Positions 9,900 through 18,440 of a stretch of 64,000 nt of DNA are shown here, one piece after another (position 1 is the stretch's first letter; each line of letters opens with the position of its first letter). The translations under genes and the position numbers were made by a program. The DNA is from an uncultured Pseudomonadales bacterium (GTDB lineage Bacteria; Pseudomonadota; Gammaproteobacteria; Pseudomonadales; Azotimanducaceae): assembly GCA_958296295.1 (NCBI GenBank), contig OY282460.1, positions 2,294,001-2,358,000 of the forward strand. The letters are read 5' to 3'. The notes beneath the pieces are model-generated. The model did not search any database. It worked only from the letters and a program-made list of their open reading frames with translations, and was not told the origin of the DNA.

Positions 9900-9996
9900 T
9901 CCGACTTGCCCAACCGGTCGCCGGCGGGGTGTTGAAGTCGTGCGGGGCCGCTCGCTGGCGCGGCGCCCCGCCGTTGACGCGCGGAGTGAAAAGGGC

Positions 9997-10974
9997 GTGT
10001 CCGCTGGACTGAAGGCGTGGGTGGACGAGACGTTGGCCGGCATGGGTTGCGATGCCGCCGGCGCCTTGGAGTCCTTGCCGGTGGAAGCAAGCACCCGGCG
10101 CTTCTTTCGCGTCCACGCCGGCGCGGCCACTTTCGTCGCCATGCACTCGCCGCCGCAGACGGAGGAGAACGCCCGCTTCGCGCGTCTTGCCAGGTTGTTT
10201 CGAGCCCACGGGCTGCACACGCCCGACGTTCACGCGTTTTGCGCGGAACGCGGTTTCCTGTTGCTGGAGGATCTGGGCGCGCGGAACTTCCAGGCGGCGT
10301 ACGCCGAGGGTGAGACGGACGCGGCGCTCGAAGCCGCCATCCGCGCCTTGGTCGTTCTGCAAGCGGTGCCGGCCGAGCCGTTCGCGCCGTACGCCGAGCG
10401 TCGTTTCGCGGACGAGCTGGGCATCTTCTCCGAGTGGCTTGTCGAGGGTTTGCTCGGGCTGCGCCCGCCGCCGTTCTTCGCGCCGCTTTGCGCGCTGCTG
10501 GTGGCCGCCACCCGGGAGGTTCCGCAGCGTCCGCTGCACCGCGACTACCACTGCCGAAACCTGCTCTGGCGCGCCGACGGCACCGTGGGCATCGTGGACT
10601 TTCAAGACGCCTTGGTAGGGCCTGTCACCTACGACATCGCCTCTCTGCTGCGGGACTGCTACCACGAGTTCGACGAGGCCGCGGTGGCCAGGTGGCGCGG
10701 ACGCTATTTCGAGCTGGCGGCGCCCGACGTTGGCGAAGCGGCGTTCGATCGCGTCTTCGACTTGACGGCGTTGCAAAGACAACTCAAGGCGGTGGGCATT
10801 TTCGCCCGCTTGTGGCTGCGCGCTGGTCGCGCCAGCCATCTGGGAGACATCGGGCCGGTGCTCGGCCGCATCGCCCGGCTGGCGCGAACGCGCCGGGAAA
10901 CGGCGGAACTGGCCGATTGGATCTCCGCGGACGTCTTGCCAGCCGCGGCGCGACGCCTGCGGCACGCGCCGTGA
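9997..10974 (+). CDS. amgK: N-acetylmuramate/N-acetylglucosamine kinase
   Basis: 325 aa aminoglycoside-phosphotransferase-fold kinase. In the AmgK-MurU route it phosphorylates MurNAc or GlcNAc at C1, bypassing de novo UDP-MurNAc synthesis. Seen: the N-terminal STRRFFRVHAG nucleotide loop, LLEDLGARNF, the Brenner motif LHRDYHCRNLLW (catalytic Asp) and VDFQDALVGPVTYDIASLL (metal-binding Asp). The diagnostic context is the immediately following murU with a GTGA overlap. Start chosen at GTG 9997 (VSAGLKAWVDE), matching the family length; GTG at 9940 would add 19 residues. Confidence 0.85.
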   Translation: MSAGLKAWVDETLAGMGCDAAGALESLPVEASTRRFFRVHAGAATFVAMHSPPQTEENARFARLARLFRAHGLHTPDVHAFCAERGFLLLEDLGARNFQAAYAEGETDAALEAAIRALVVLQAVPAEPFAPYAERRFADELGIFSEWLVEGLLGLRPPPFFAPLCALLVAATREVPQRPLHRDYHCRNLLWRADGTVGIVDFQDALVGPVTYDIASLLRDCYHEFDEAAVARWRGRYFELAAPDVGEAAFDRVFDLTALQRQLKAVGIFARLWLRAGRASHLGDIGPVLGRIARLARTRRETAELADWISADVLPAAARRLRHAP

Positions 10975-11636
10975 CGCCGCCGAAGGCGATGATCTTGGCG
11001 GCCGGCCGGGGCGAGCGGTTGCGACCGCTCACCGACCGGACGCCCAAGCCGATGATTCCCATCGCCGGCGAGCCGTTGATCGTCCACCAGCTGCGCTGGC
11101 TGCGACGCGGCGGGGTGCGCGACGTGGTGATCAACCTGCACCATCTGGGCGAGCAGATCGAGGCCGAGGTGGGCAGCGGCCGGGAGCTGGGCATGCGCGT
11201 TCGCTACAGCCGGGAGGAGGAGTTGCTGGAAACCGGCGGCGGAATCAAACGCGCGCTCGCGCATTTGCGGCCGGGGCCTTTCGTGGTGCTGAACGGCGAC
11301 ATTTGGACGGACTATCCCTTCGCGAAGCTGCTTGGGTCGCGCCCGCGGCGGGCGCATCTGGTGCTTACGCCGAAGCCGCCGCACCGGCCGATGGCGGACT
11401 TCCATCTGCGCGGCGGGCGCGTGCTGCGGTCGGCGCGGAGCGACCTCACCTATTGCGGCATCGCGGTGCTCGCGCCCGCGCTTTTCGACGCGGCGCCGGA
11501 CGGGCCGTTCTCGTTGCGCGACTTGTATTTCGACGCCGCCGCGGCCGGCGAACTCACCGGCGAGCTTTTTGACGGCGTGTGGGCGGACGTCGGAACCGCC
11601 GAGCAGCTCGAGGCGGTGCGCCGGAGCGCTGGCTAA
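10971..11636 (+). CDS. murU: N-acetylmuramate-1-phosphate uridylyltransferase
   Basis: 221 aa nucleotidyltransferase, the second step of peptidoglycan-sugar salvage (MurNAc-1-P + UTP to UDP-MurNAc). The N-terminal AMILAAGRGERLRPLTDRTP is the nucleotide-binding signature, followed by TPKPMIPIAGEPLI, the metal-site FVVLNGDIWTD, and the C-terminal WADVGTAEQLEAV that fits MurU rather than longer mannose-1-P guanylyltransferases. Start GTG at 10971 overlaps the amgK stop; ATG at 10989 would cut into the first strand. This pathway confers intrinsic fosfomycin tolerance in some Gram-negatives. Confidence 0.88.
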   Translation: MTPPKAMILAAGRGERLRPLTDRTPKPMIPIAGEPLIVHQLRWLRRGGVRDVVINLHHLGEQIEAEVGSGRELGMRVRYSREEELLETGGGIKRALAHLRPGPFVVLNGDIWTDYPFAKLLGSRPRRAHLVLTPKPPHRPMADFHLRGGRVLRSARSDLTYCGIAVLAPALFDAAPDGPFSLRDLYFDAAAAGELTGELFDGVWADVGTAEQLEAVRRSAG

Positions 11637-11733
11637 CGGGAAGGCGTCCCAACCCGGGTTTCCAAGGGCGAGGTTGCGACGACGCCCCGCCCAACCAAGC
11701 TGCGGAGCGACTCGAGGCGCCCGAAAGAACGGA

Positions 11734-11749
11734 GCGCGCGCTTGCGCGC
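11734..11749 (+). other. GC-rich hairpin downstream of murU
   Basis: GCGCGC - GCTT - GCGCGC perfect six-base stem in the 163-bp gap between murU and the MORN gene. There is no T-run, so it is at most a weak terminator. Confidence 0.3.
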
Positions 11750-11799
11750 GCCGCCGGGATGTGTAGGGTTGCGCTATCGGAAACGGAGCCTGCGCCCAT

Positions 11800-12735
11800 A
11801 TGCCGAGTGCAACCGCCACTTCGCCGCGGCGCGCGGTTTGGCCTTTGTCGATGGTGATCGTCGCGCTGGCCTGTTCGCGCGCCGGCGCCCAAGGCGCGGA
11901 GGGTGGCGCGGTCGACCTGGCGGCGAGCGATGGCGAGGTCGAATACGTCGGCGACATGGCGGGCGGGGTGCGCCACGGGCGCGGAACCCTGACGTGGAGC
12001 GACGGGCGCCGCTATGCGGGCGAGTTCCGCCTCGGCCAGCCGCATGGCCAAGGCGTCTACACCGCGCCGTCGGGCGAGAGCTACGAGGGCGCGTTCGAGA
12101 ACGGCCGCAGGAACGGCGAGGGCCTCTTGCGGCTGCCGTCGGGCGATGTCTACAGGGGTTCGTTCCGTCAGGACGTGATGGCCGGCCGCGGCGTCTACGC
12201 GTGGGCCAACGGCGATGTTTACGAAGGATCGCTCGCCGCGGGCGTGCCGGAAGGGGAGGGCGTGTACCGGTATGCGGATGGCGCGGTTTACGAAGGGCGT
12301 TTCGAGAACGGCACCAAGGCGGGTCTCGGAACCCTGGTGTGGGAAAACGGCAATCGCTACGACGGCTACTTCGCGGCCGGGGAGCGCCACGGTCTAGGCC
12401 ACTTTCAATGGCGCGACGGCACGGTCTACCGGGGGCGCTTCGCGTACGGCCGTCAACACGGGCCGGGTGTGAAGGCCTCGGTGGAGGGCGCCTTGTTCTT
12501 TCAGAAGTGGAACGATGGCGAATTGGTGGCGGAGCGGCCCGTGGCCGCGGTGGCGCGATGCGCCCTCGACCTGGAAGGCCTGCCGTGGATGTTCGACGGG
12601 TCGCGCTGCGTAAACGGCCTCGCTCACGGGGATGGCGACGCCGTGCAACTGGACGGGCTGCGCTATGTGGTGGACGGGCGCTTCGTGCTCGGCCGGCTGG
12701 TGCGAGGCGTGCCGGTGTCGCTTGCCCTGGAATAG
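11800..12735 (+). CDS. Exported MORN-repeat protein
   Basis: 311 aa. The N-terminal signal (RRAVWPLSMVIVALACSRAGAQ) predicts Sec export, possibly with lipid attachment at the Cys. Residues of about 45-225 hold about eight MORN repeats, visible as recurring G-x-Y-x-G-x-F/W units such as GRRYAGEFRLGQPHGQGVY, GESYEGAFENGRRNGEGLL and GNRYDGYFAAGERHGLGHF. The last about 80 residues are not repetitive. MORN arrays bind lipids or proteins at membranes; no enzymatic motif is present. It ends 10 bp before the kinase-like gene, so the two are almost certainly co-transcribed and may form a periplasm-to-cytoplasm module. Confidence 0.85.
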   Translation: MPSATATSPRRAVWPLSMVIVALACSRAGAQGAEGGAVDLAASDGEVEYVGDMAGGVRHGRGTLTWSDGRRYAGEFRLGQPHGQGVYTAPSGESYEGAFENGRRNGEGLLRLPSGDVYRGSFRQDVMAGRGVYAWANGDVYEGSLAAGVPEGEGVYRYADGAVYEGRFENGTKAGLGTLVWENGNRYDGYFAAGERHGLGHFQWRDGTVYRGRFAYGRQHGPGVKASVEGALFFQKWNDGELVAERPVAAVARCALDLEGLPWMFDGSRCVNGLAHGDGDAVQLDGLRYVVDGRFVLGRLVRGVPVSLALE

Positions 12736-12745
12736 CCCGGCGACG

Positions 12746-15046
12746 ATGACCACAACGGCCCACGGCGTTTCCGCGGCCAGTCCGCCGCCAAGAGTACACA
12801 TACCTGGCTACAGGATTCGACGCCTCCTCGCGGCCAGCGACCGGGCGTCCGTCTATCTGGCCCAGCACGCCGCGCACGGCGTGTGCGCGGTCAAAGTGGT
12901 TTCCCCAAGGCTCGCCAGCCAAGCACGATTCCGCGAGCGCTTCTTCGCCGCCATCGAGCGCGCCCGCCTCCTCGATCATCCGAACATCGTTCGCGTCTTG
13001 GCGGCAGGTGGCGAGGACGAGACCCTTTACATGGTGACGGAATACCTGCGGGGGGGCGATCTGGACAGCAACCTGGCTGCCGGACTGCACACGCAGCATT
13101 TGCTGAAGGCTGTCACGCAGTTGGCGGCGGCGCTCGACTACGCCAGCGCGCGCGGCGTCATGCATCTGGGCATGAAACCCGGCAACATCCTTTTCAAGGC
13201 CCAGGGCGCGGCGTTGTTGACGGATTTCGGCCTGTCCCCGCTGCTGGCGGAGCTCGACGATCGTGCGGTCGAAAACGCGCAAGACGGCGAGGCCGGCGGT
13301 TGGGCGGCCTACGCAAGTCCCGAGCAGGTCTCCGGCGAACCGCTCGATGTCCGCGCCGACCTCTACGGCTTGGGCGTGGTGTTCCACCGGGCGTTGACCG
13401 GCCGATTGCCGTTCGTCGAGCCGACAGCCGTCGGCGGCTCGGCGGCGGCGCCGGTGTTGCCGTTGCAATGGGCGCCATTCACGGACGTGTTCCGGTCTAT
13501 GCTGGCGCGGGCGCCAGCGGATCGGTTCCAGTCCGGCGCCCAAGTCGCGAAGGCGCTGGGAAGCCTGCGGACCGCGGGTCTGGTGCCGGACGTCACCATC
13601 AGAACCAATCCTGTGACGGCCAGGGAGATCGACGTCGTGGCCGGCGCGGAAGAGGACGAGCGCGTCGGATTGACGGCAAGGCGGGCCCGGCGGCGGCTCA
13701 CCGCCTGGGCCGTGCCGCTCGCGCTGTTGGTGATCGTCGTCGCTGGTGGCGTGTGGTACGCCGAACGGCAACCGGCGGTTTGGGAACGCGCGTTGGCGTC
13801 CGTCGGACTGGTGGAGCACCCGGACGTGGTCTTGGCTTGGCAGGAAGCCGAGGTTTTGGGCAAAGAGGCAAGCTCGGGTTTGGCGGCCGTCGTCGACGCG
13901 TCCCGCCGTGTGCTGACGCTTGCTCCGGGGCACCAAGGCGCCGCGAGACTGATCGCGGAGGCGACCGAGAAGTGGCGGGCCGAGGTTCGCGCGGCACTCG
14001 CCGCCGGCGACGCCGACGCCGCGGCGGCGAAGTTGAACGAGCTCGGCGCGGTTTTCCCGGAGGACGCCGAGCTGCCGACCCTGTTCGATCTGCTCAACGA
14101 CCACCGCCAGGCCAAGCGGCTGCTCGCGGACACCGCGTCGCTGCTGGCTGGCGACGGGCTTTCCCACCCGCCGTCAGCGGATCGGGCCATCGCCACCTAC
14201 CGCGAGGTGTTGCGCCTTGCGCCGGAGAACGCCGAGGCGCTTTCCGCCTTGAACGACATCGCCACGTTCTACGGCGCGTTGGCCGCCCGGGCGGCCCGCG
14301 ATGGCGAACTGTCCGTGGCGATGGAGAACATGGAACGCGCGAGCGCCGCCAACGAGAACTTCGAGGGTGCCGAGGCGGTGCGCACCACCTTGTCCGAGGC
14401 CGAGGCGCTACGGGAGCAGATCGCCGCGCTGTTGCGCGAAGCCGCGGCCTTGCGTGAGCGCGGCGCGCTGATCGAGCCGCCGGGGGACAACGCCGCCGAG
14501 CGCTATCGGCGCGTGTTGGCCACCAAACCCGACAACGAAATCGCCGTGCAGGGCTTGGCCGAGGTGGCGTCGCAAGTGCAGGCGGATTTCGCCAACCTGC
14601 TCGAAGGCGGCGAGCTGGACGCGGCGCGGGATCTGCTCGAACGGGCGGCGGCGTCCGGCATAGGCGACGATCGGACCACCGAGATGAACGCGCGCTACGA
14701 CAGCGAGCTGGCGCGGATCGAGGCCGTGGCGCGGCTGGTGTCGGCCGCCGAGACGCTGTGCGCCGACGGCTACATCACCGGGCCGTCGCTGGACGACAAC
14801 TGCGTAGCCCGCTTGCGCGAGGTGCAGCGGTTGGACTCCGCCAACGCGGATGCCATTCGACTGCTTTCCGTGGCCGCGACGCGCCTGCACACGGTCGCGC
14901 GGGAAGCCTACGACGTGGGCATGAAGGAGGACGGTTTGCGTTATCTCGATCTCGCGCTCACCGTCACCCCGGGCATCTCCCGCTGGCGGCAGCAGCGCCA
15001 GAGATGGCAGCGGGAGCTTGACGGGGAAACCCGCGCCGGGCGCTAA
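12746..15046 (+). CDS. Transmembrane serine/threonine-kinase-like protein with degenerate catalytic loop
   Basis: 766 aa. Kinase-like domain residues 20-290: VAVK-type Lys50 (GVCAVKVV), DFG-type Asp160 (LTDFGLSP), YASPEQ activation-segment motif and DLYGLGVVFHRALTGRLPF are present. The catalytic loop reads H140-L-G-M-K-P-G-N where HRDxKPxN is expected, so the catalytic Asp is Gly. The glycine-rich loop is also lost (LLAASDRASVYLA). A transmembrane helix follows near residues 318-340 (AWAVPLALLVIVVAGGVWYA). The C-terminal about 420 residues are helical TPR-like repeats outside the membrane. ATG 12746 is preceded by the MORN gene stop. Likely a pseudokinase or a very divergent kinase. Confidence 0.85.
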   Translation: MTTTAHGVSAASPPPRVHIPGYRIRRLLAASDRASVYLAQHAAHGVCAVKVVSPRLASQARFRERFFAAIERARLLDHPNIVRVLAAGGEDETLYMVTEYLRGGDLDSNLAAGLHTQHLLKAVTQLAAALDYASARGVMHLGMKPGNILFKAQGAALLTDFGLSPLLAELDDRAVENAQDGEAGGWAAYASPEQVSGEPLDVRADLYGLGVVFHRALTGRLPFVEPTAVGGSAAAPVLPLQWAPFTDVFRSMLARAPADRFQSGAQVAKALGSLRTAGLVPDVTIRTNPVTAREIDVVAGAEEDERVGLTARRARRRLTAWAVPLALLVIVVAGGVWYAERQPAVWERALASVGLVEHPDVVLAWQEAEVLGKEASSGLAAVVDASRRVLTLAPGHQGAARLIAEATEKWRAEVRAALAAGDADAAAAKLNELGAVFPEDAELPTLFDLLNDHRQAKRLLADTASLLAGDGLSHPPSADRAIATYREVLRLAPENAEALSALNDIATFYGALAARAARDGELSVAMENMERASAANENFEGAEAVRTTLSEAEALREQIAALLREAAALRERGALIEPPGDNAAERYRRVLATKPDNEIAVQGLAEVASQVQADFANLLEGGELDAARDLLERAAASGIGDDRTTEMNARYDSELARIEAVARLVSAAETLCADGYITGPSLDDNCVARLREVQRLDSANADAIRLLSVAATRLHTVAREAYDVGMKEDGLRYLDLALTVTPGISRWRQQRQRWQRELDGETRAGR

Positions 15047-15094
15047 CGGCCGCCGAACGAACGGCCGCCGCGATGGCGGGCCATTGCTTCGGCT

Positions 15095-15100
15095 TACAAT
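15095..15100 (+). promoter_or_regulatory. -10 element TACAAT
   Basis: TACAAT followed by GCC. It would start a transcript near 15106, with a leader containing CGGGAGG (15127-15133) before GTG 15138. This supports GTG 15138 over the ATG at 15099, which lies inside the -10. Confidence 0.4.
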
Positions 15101-15137
15101 GCCGTCGTGCAGCGACGCCGATGTGGCGGGAGGCCGC

Positions 15138-16046
15138 GTGGTCGCCATTCCCTTCAAACGCGCCTTGGATTTCGAGTACGGTCGCGCGGACGAAGTGGCG
15201 CCGGGCATTCGCCGCGTCATCGCCAACAACCCCAGCCCGTTCACGTTGCACGGCACCGGCACCTACCTCGTCGGCCGCGGCCGCGTGGCGGTCATCGACC
15301 CTGGCCCGGCCGACCGCAGCCATGTGGACGCCATCGCCCGGGCGACGGCCGGCGAGACCATCACGCGCGTCCTGGTCACGCACACCCACCGCGACCACTC
15401 GCCCGGCTGCCGGCTGCTGGCCGAACACACCGACGCGAAAACCCACGGCTACGGGCCGCACGGCGCGGGCCGGCCCGGCGCGGCGGAAGTGGAGGAGGGC
15501 GGGGACTGGGACTTCGCGCCGGACGCGCAGGTGCGGCACGGCGACTTGCTGGAGGGCGACGGCTGGGTTTTCGAGTGCGTTCACACGCCGGGCCACACCT
15601 CGAACCACATGTGTTACGCGCTCCGGCGGAAGGACGGAAAGAGCGCCCTCTTCAGCGGTGATCACGTGATGGGCTGGGCCACCAGCGTGATTTCTCCACC
15701 GGACGGCCACATGGAAAGCTACATGGCGAGCCTGGAGGCGCTGCTCGACCGCCCGGACGCGGTGTATTGGCCCACGCACGGGCCGCCGATCACCGATCCA
15801 AAGCCGCATGTGCGCGCGTTCATCGCCCACCGGCTGGCCCGGGAGCAACAGATCCGCGAACAGCTGGCCGCCGGCGTCGCCCGCATCGCCGACATGGTGC
15901 CATCCATGTACGCCGGGGTGTCGCGGCAACTCCACGGCGCCGCGGCGCGCAGCGTCCTGGCGGCCATCGAGCGCATGGTGGAACGTGGCGAAGTGCTGTG
16001 CGACGGCCCGCCGAGCTTGGCGTCGGAATTTCGCCCGCGTCGCTAG
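15138..16046 (+). CDS. Metallo-beta-lactamase-fold hydrolase, LACTB2-like
   Basis: 302 aa from GTG 15138, chosen for its CGGGAGG site. The motif VTHTHRDHSPG (HxHxDH), HTPGHTSNHMCYAL and FSGDHVMGWATSVISPPDG are seen, with a C-terminal winged-helix-like tail (HGAAARSVLAAIERMVERGEV). This arrangement is typical of LACTB2-like proteins, some of which are endoribonucleases. The substrate is undetermined. It is the last gene before the transposable element. Confidence 0.82.
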   Translation: MVAIPFKRALDFEYGRADEVAPGIRRVIANNPSPFTLHGTGTYLVGRGRVAVIDPGPADRSHVDAIARATAGETITRVLVTHTHRDHSPGCRLLAEHTDAKTHGYGPHGAGRPGAAEVEEGGDWDFAPDAQVRHGDLLEGDGWVFECVHTPGHTSNHMCYALRRKDGKSALFSGDHVMGWATSVISPPDGHMESYMASLEALLDRPDAVYWPTHGPPITDPKPHVRAFIAHRLAREQQIREQLAAGVARIADMVPSMYAGVSRQLHGAAARSVLAAIERMVERGEVLCDGPPSLASEFRPRR

Positions 16047-16086
16047 ACCCAAGGTCGGGCGCGCTGTCTCCTGAATGGGGTGCCGA

Positions 16087-16110
16087 TGGGCGGTCGGGTG
16101 TACGACAAAT
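16087..16110. repeat. Left target duplication and terminal inverted repeat
   Basis: 9-bp target copy TGGGCGGTC at 16087-16095, then the terminal repeat GGGTGTACGACAAAT at 16096-16110. Both are matched exactly at the right end. Confidence 0.9.
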
Positions 16111-16140
16111 AGTAGGTCAGTGGTCACTCACGGGGTTCTC

Positions 16141-16973
16141 TCAGGCGGCGAGCCGGTCGTTCCAGTAGTCGTCGAACCAGCCGCCGAGCCGGGCGTGGCG
16201 GAGCCAGAGCACGGGATTGGCGCCGGCGACGGTCCAGCGCATGCCGGCGCAATTCATTCGCCGGCCCACGACGGTCTTGCAGGCCGCCTCGACCCGCCCG
16301 GAGCCGATGGGCAGCCCGCGGCGGAGACAGTCGTCGACGCGGCCGGCCTGGGCATCCCGCACAGCTTCCTCGCCCACGCCGCGGCCAGGTCGCCGGGGCC
16401 GTGGCGGGCGCGCGCCGCGGCCCACAGGTGCTCCGCCGCGTGGTGGTGGTCCACGACGCGCTCGGACTTCGGGAACCAGTCGTCGAACAGCCGCCGCACC
16501 CGGCCGGCGCCGTCGCCGACCGCGAAGCCGACGTCCTCCGGCGCGTGGCCCGCCGCCAGTTCGCGCAGCAGGCGGCGCTCGAACTCCGACTCCCCGCCGG
16601 GCGTCTCCGCCGCGTTCTCCACGGCCGCGAACAGCACCACCGAACCCGGCACCGTGCGCGGGCGGCCCGCGCCGTCCCGCTCCAACACCCGCAGGGCGCC
16701 CACCTTGGCCTCCCGCGTGGCGGCCCGTTCGCGATTCTTCCCGACGCGCCCGACGGTCTCCGACGGGCCGAGCAGGAGCGCGGCGTCGCCGTGCGCGACC
16801 CACCGCGACGCCGCCAGTTCCCGCACCTGGCGCTCGTCGACGCTCGGCTGCGCCTTGAAGTCGAAGTCCGCGAGTTCCCGAACAGCCGGGAAGTGGGCGA
16901 TCTTGAAAGCCATCTCGATGCGCCGCTCGTCCCGGCGGGCCACCTCCCGCTCGACCAGGAACGCCACCGTCTC
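16141..16973 (-). pseudogene. Chimeric transposase remnant: IstB fragment fused to ISKra4-type transposase, frameshifted
   Basis: From 16973 to about 16749 the minus frame encodes IstB residues (EREVARRDERRIEMAFKIAH, then FPAVRELADFDFKAQPSVDE and LLLGPSETVGR). It is cut where the P-loop GPPGxGKTH should be. From about 16742 to 16368 the same frame is ISKra4-like (NREAATREAKVG-type segment, GDGAGRVRRLFDDWFPKSER, VVDHHHAAEHLW). Near 16345-16370 the frame is lost. The C-terminus (RRGLPIGSGRVEAACKTVVG, then RMNCAGMRWTVAG) continues one frame away to the stop at 16141. Neither parent gene can be functional. Confidence 0.8.
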
Positions 16974-16978
16974 GCGCC

Positions 16979-17179
16979 TCGTTCCGCAACCGCGACGAAG
17001 CCGACGCCATGCGCGCCGAGTTGCTCTCAAAGGGTATGACGGCGGCCGTCAGCGCCGCTGGCGTGGCCTGGCACCGCGTCATGGTGGGGCCTTTTCCGAA
17101 CCAGGCGGAGACGGAGCGCACGTTGACCAGGCTGCGTTCCAAGGACATCTCGGCACTGCCCATAGCGCGTGCTCGGTGA
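16979..17179 (+). pseudogene. C-terminal fragment of a SPOR-domain protein
   Basis: The plus frame encodes SFRNRDEADAMRAELLSKGM then VAWHRVMVGPFPNQAETERT and LRSKDISALPIARAR before TGA at 17177. This is the second half of a SPOR (peptidoglycan-binding, FtsN/DedD-type) domain. The match begins abruptly at about 16979, directly against the IstB fragment on the other strand, so the 5' part is missing. It ends 22 bp before the convergent DUF481 stop. Together they look like one captured chromosomal segment. Confidence 0.7.
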
Positions 17180-17201
17180 CGCTCGCTCGGTCTCGTGGGA
17201 C

Positions 17202-18140
17202 CTACATCCGCACGCCCAAATCGATGGCGTAGTTGGCATCCGTTTTGACGCGGCCGGGTGCCGGGTCGGTCTCGTGCTGCACATCCAGGCGCAGGCTGGC
17301 GTGCCATCGGTCGTTCAACTGAAAGCGCATTCCGGTATCGGAATCCCACACGGTGCCGTGCTCGCGAGTTAACACGCGCAGCAGTTCGTTGTGGTGGAAT
17401 ATCTCCAACCGGTCTGGCTTCAGCCAGTGGCTGAAAGTCACGCTCCAGCGCAACGCCGGGTCGTCCGAGCGCATGACCCTTGCAGCACCCGCTCTTGTCT
17501 CGAACACTTGGCTGATGCCGATGTCGGTCTTGAAGGTGCCGTGCTGCTCGTCCCAGAGCGTGTGCCCCACGCCGAGCCCGGTCGTGTAGCGCTGGTCGAT
17601 GTCCTTGATCGGATCGCGGAAGAACTGGAAGTTAGCCACCGCATACCACGACTCGCGGTACTTCCAGCGCAGGTCGTAGGCTAGGTCGACGTGATCCTTG
17701 GTACGGGAGACGAAACCGCCAGCCCCGGCGCGGGCGCTGGCGCGGCGCATCGCCAGGTTGAGCTCGTTGTCGAAGATGTCGCCAACACGTCCGGCGGTCG
17801 CGACCAGATGCGCGTCTTGCGTACGCGTGTTGCCGCTGGCGGCCGCAAGGCCCAGCTCCAAGCGCAAGTCCCACGCCGAGGGGCTCGTGTCTTCGCCGGC
17901 CGGCACCGCCTCGGCCGTGGATTCGGCGCTGGCCAGCACGGTTGATCCCGCCGGCACCGCACGAGCGACCAGAGCGGACGGCACGACCACCACGCCAATC
18001 TCCGGCACATCGATGGCCACGGCGCCGGCAGGCGCTTCCGTCAGCGTGCCCGTCAGTCGGTCTCCGTTGACGAAATGCACGACATCGGCCGTCGCCACGA
18101 ACGCCGATATGGCGCAGCAAGCCGCCATCAAACGCAACAT
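17202..18140 (-). CDS. DUF481 family outer-membrane protein (element passenger)
   Basis: 312 aa from ATG 18140 (MLRLMAACCAISAFVATADV, a signal peptide); ATG at 18170 would only add ten residues. An SH3-like segment, VVHFVNGDRLTGTLTEAPAG, is followed by a beta-rich C-terminal half (LELGLAAASGNTRTQDAHLV, KYRESWYAVANFQFF, IDQRYTTGLGVGHTLWDEQH). This pattern is typical of DUF481/YdiY-type salt-induced outer-membrane barrels. The frame is intact with no stop or frameshift, unlike everything else in the element, so it is probably under selection or recently acquired. A short palindrome GTGAAC-CA-GTTCAC lies upstream at 18209-18222. Confidence 0.85.
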   Translation of the reverse strand: MLRLMAACCAISAFVATADVVHFVNGDRLTGTLTEAPAGAVAIDVPEIGVVVVPSALVARAVPAGSTVLASAESTAEAVPAGEDTSPSAWDLRLELGLAAASGNTRTQDAHLVATAGRVGDIFDNELNLAMRRASARAGAGGFVSRTKDHVDLAYDLRWKYRESWYAVANFQFFRDPIKDIDQRYTTGLGVGHTLWDEQHGTFKTDIGISQVFETRAGAARVMRSDDPALRWSVTFSHWLKPDRLEIFHHNELLRVLTREHGTVWDSDTGMRFQLNDRWHASLRLDVQHETDPAPGRVKTDANYAIDLGVRM

Positions 18141-18199
18141 TTGCCCCACACCGGGTCCTCGTAATGCCACTCGCCCGCTCTCGCCCGCTCTCCCGGCAT

Positions 18200-18267
18200 T
18201 GTGGACCAGTGAACCAGTTCACGTCCTTGCTTTTCGCCACCGCTTCCGCCACAGTCCCTGTCGCCAT
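18200..18267 (-). other. Orphan translation start with optimal ribosome-binding site
   Basis: AGGAGG (18273-18278) lies five bases before ATG 18267 and is followed by MATGTVAEAVAKSKDVNWF. The frame then runs out of phase across the DUF481 gene. This looks like the severed 5' end of a gene, most simply the element's own transposase, whose C-terminus survives at the left end. I do not recognise the peptide. Confidence 0.4.
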
Positions 18268-18440
18268 GCGGGCCTCCTGCCCTTGGTTGCTTGGAAAACC
18301 CCAAGAGTAACGGCCCGCACGGCTCCAATCCAACACTTGCCCCCGACCGCGGCGCGAATCCGCCACCACGCCGGTTCGATGTGCCCCGCGAACCGCAACT
18401 CGAAAAAAGCCGCATGACCGGACCACGGCGATTGCTCACG

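Noticed and set aside
18267..18270. Cold-shock protein start (MATGTV...)
   Set aside because: After MATGTV the sequence continues AEAVAKSKDV, not KWFN, and no RNP motifs follow.
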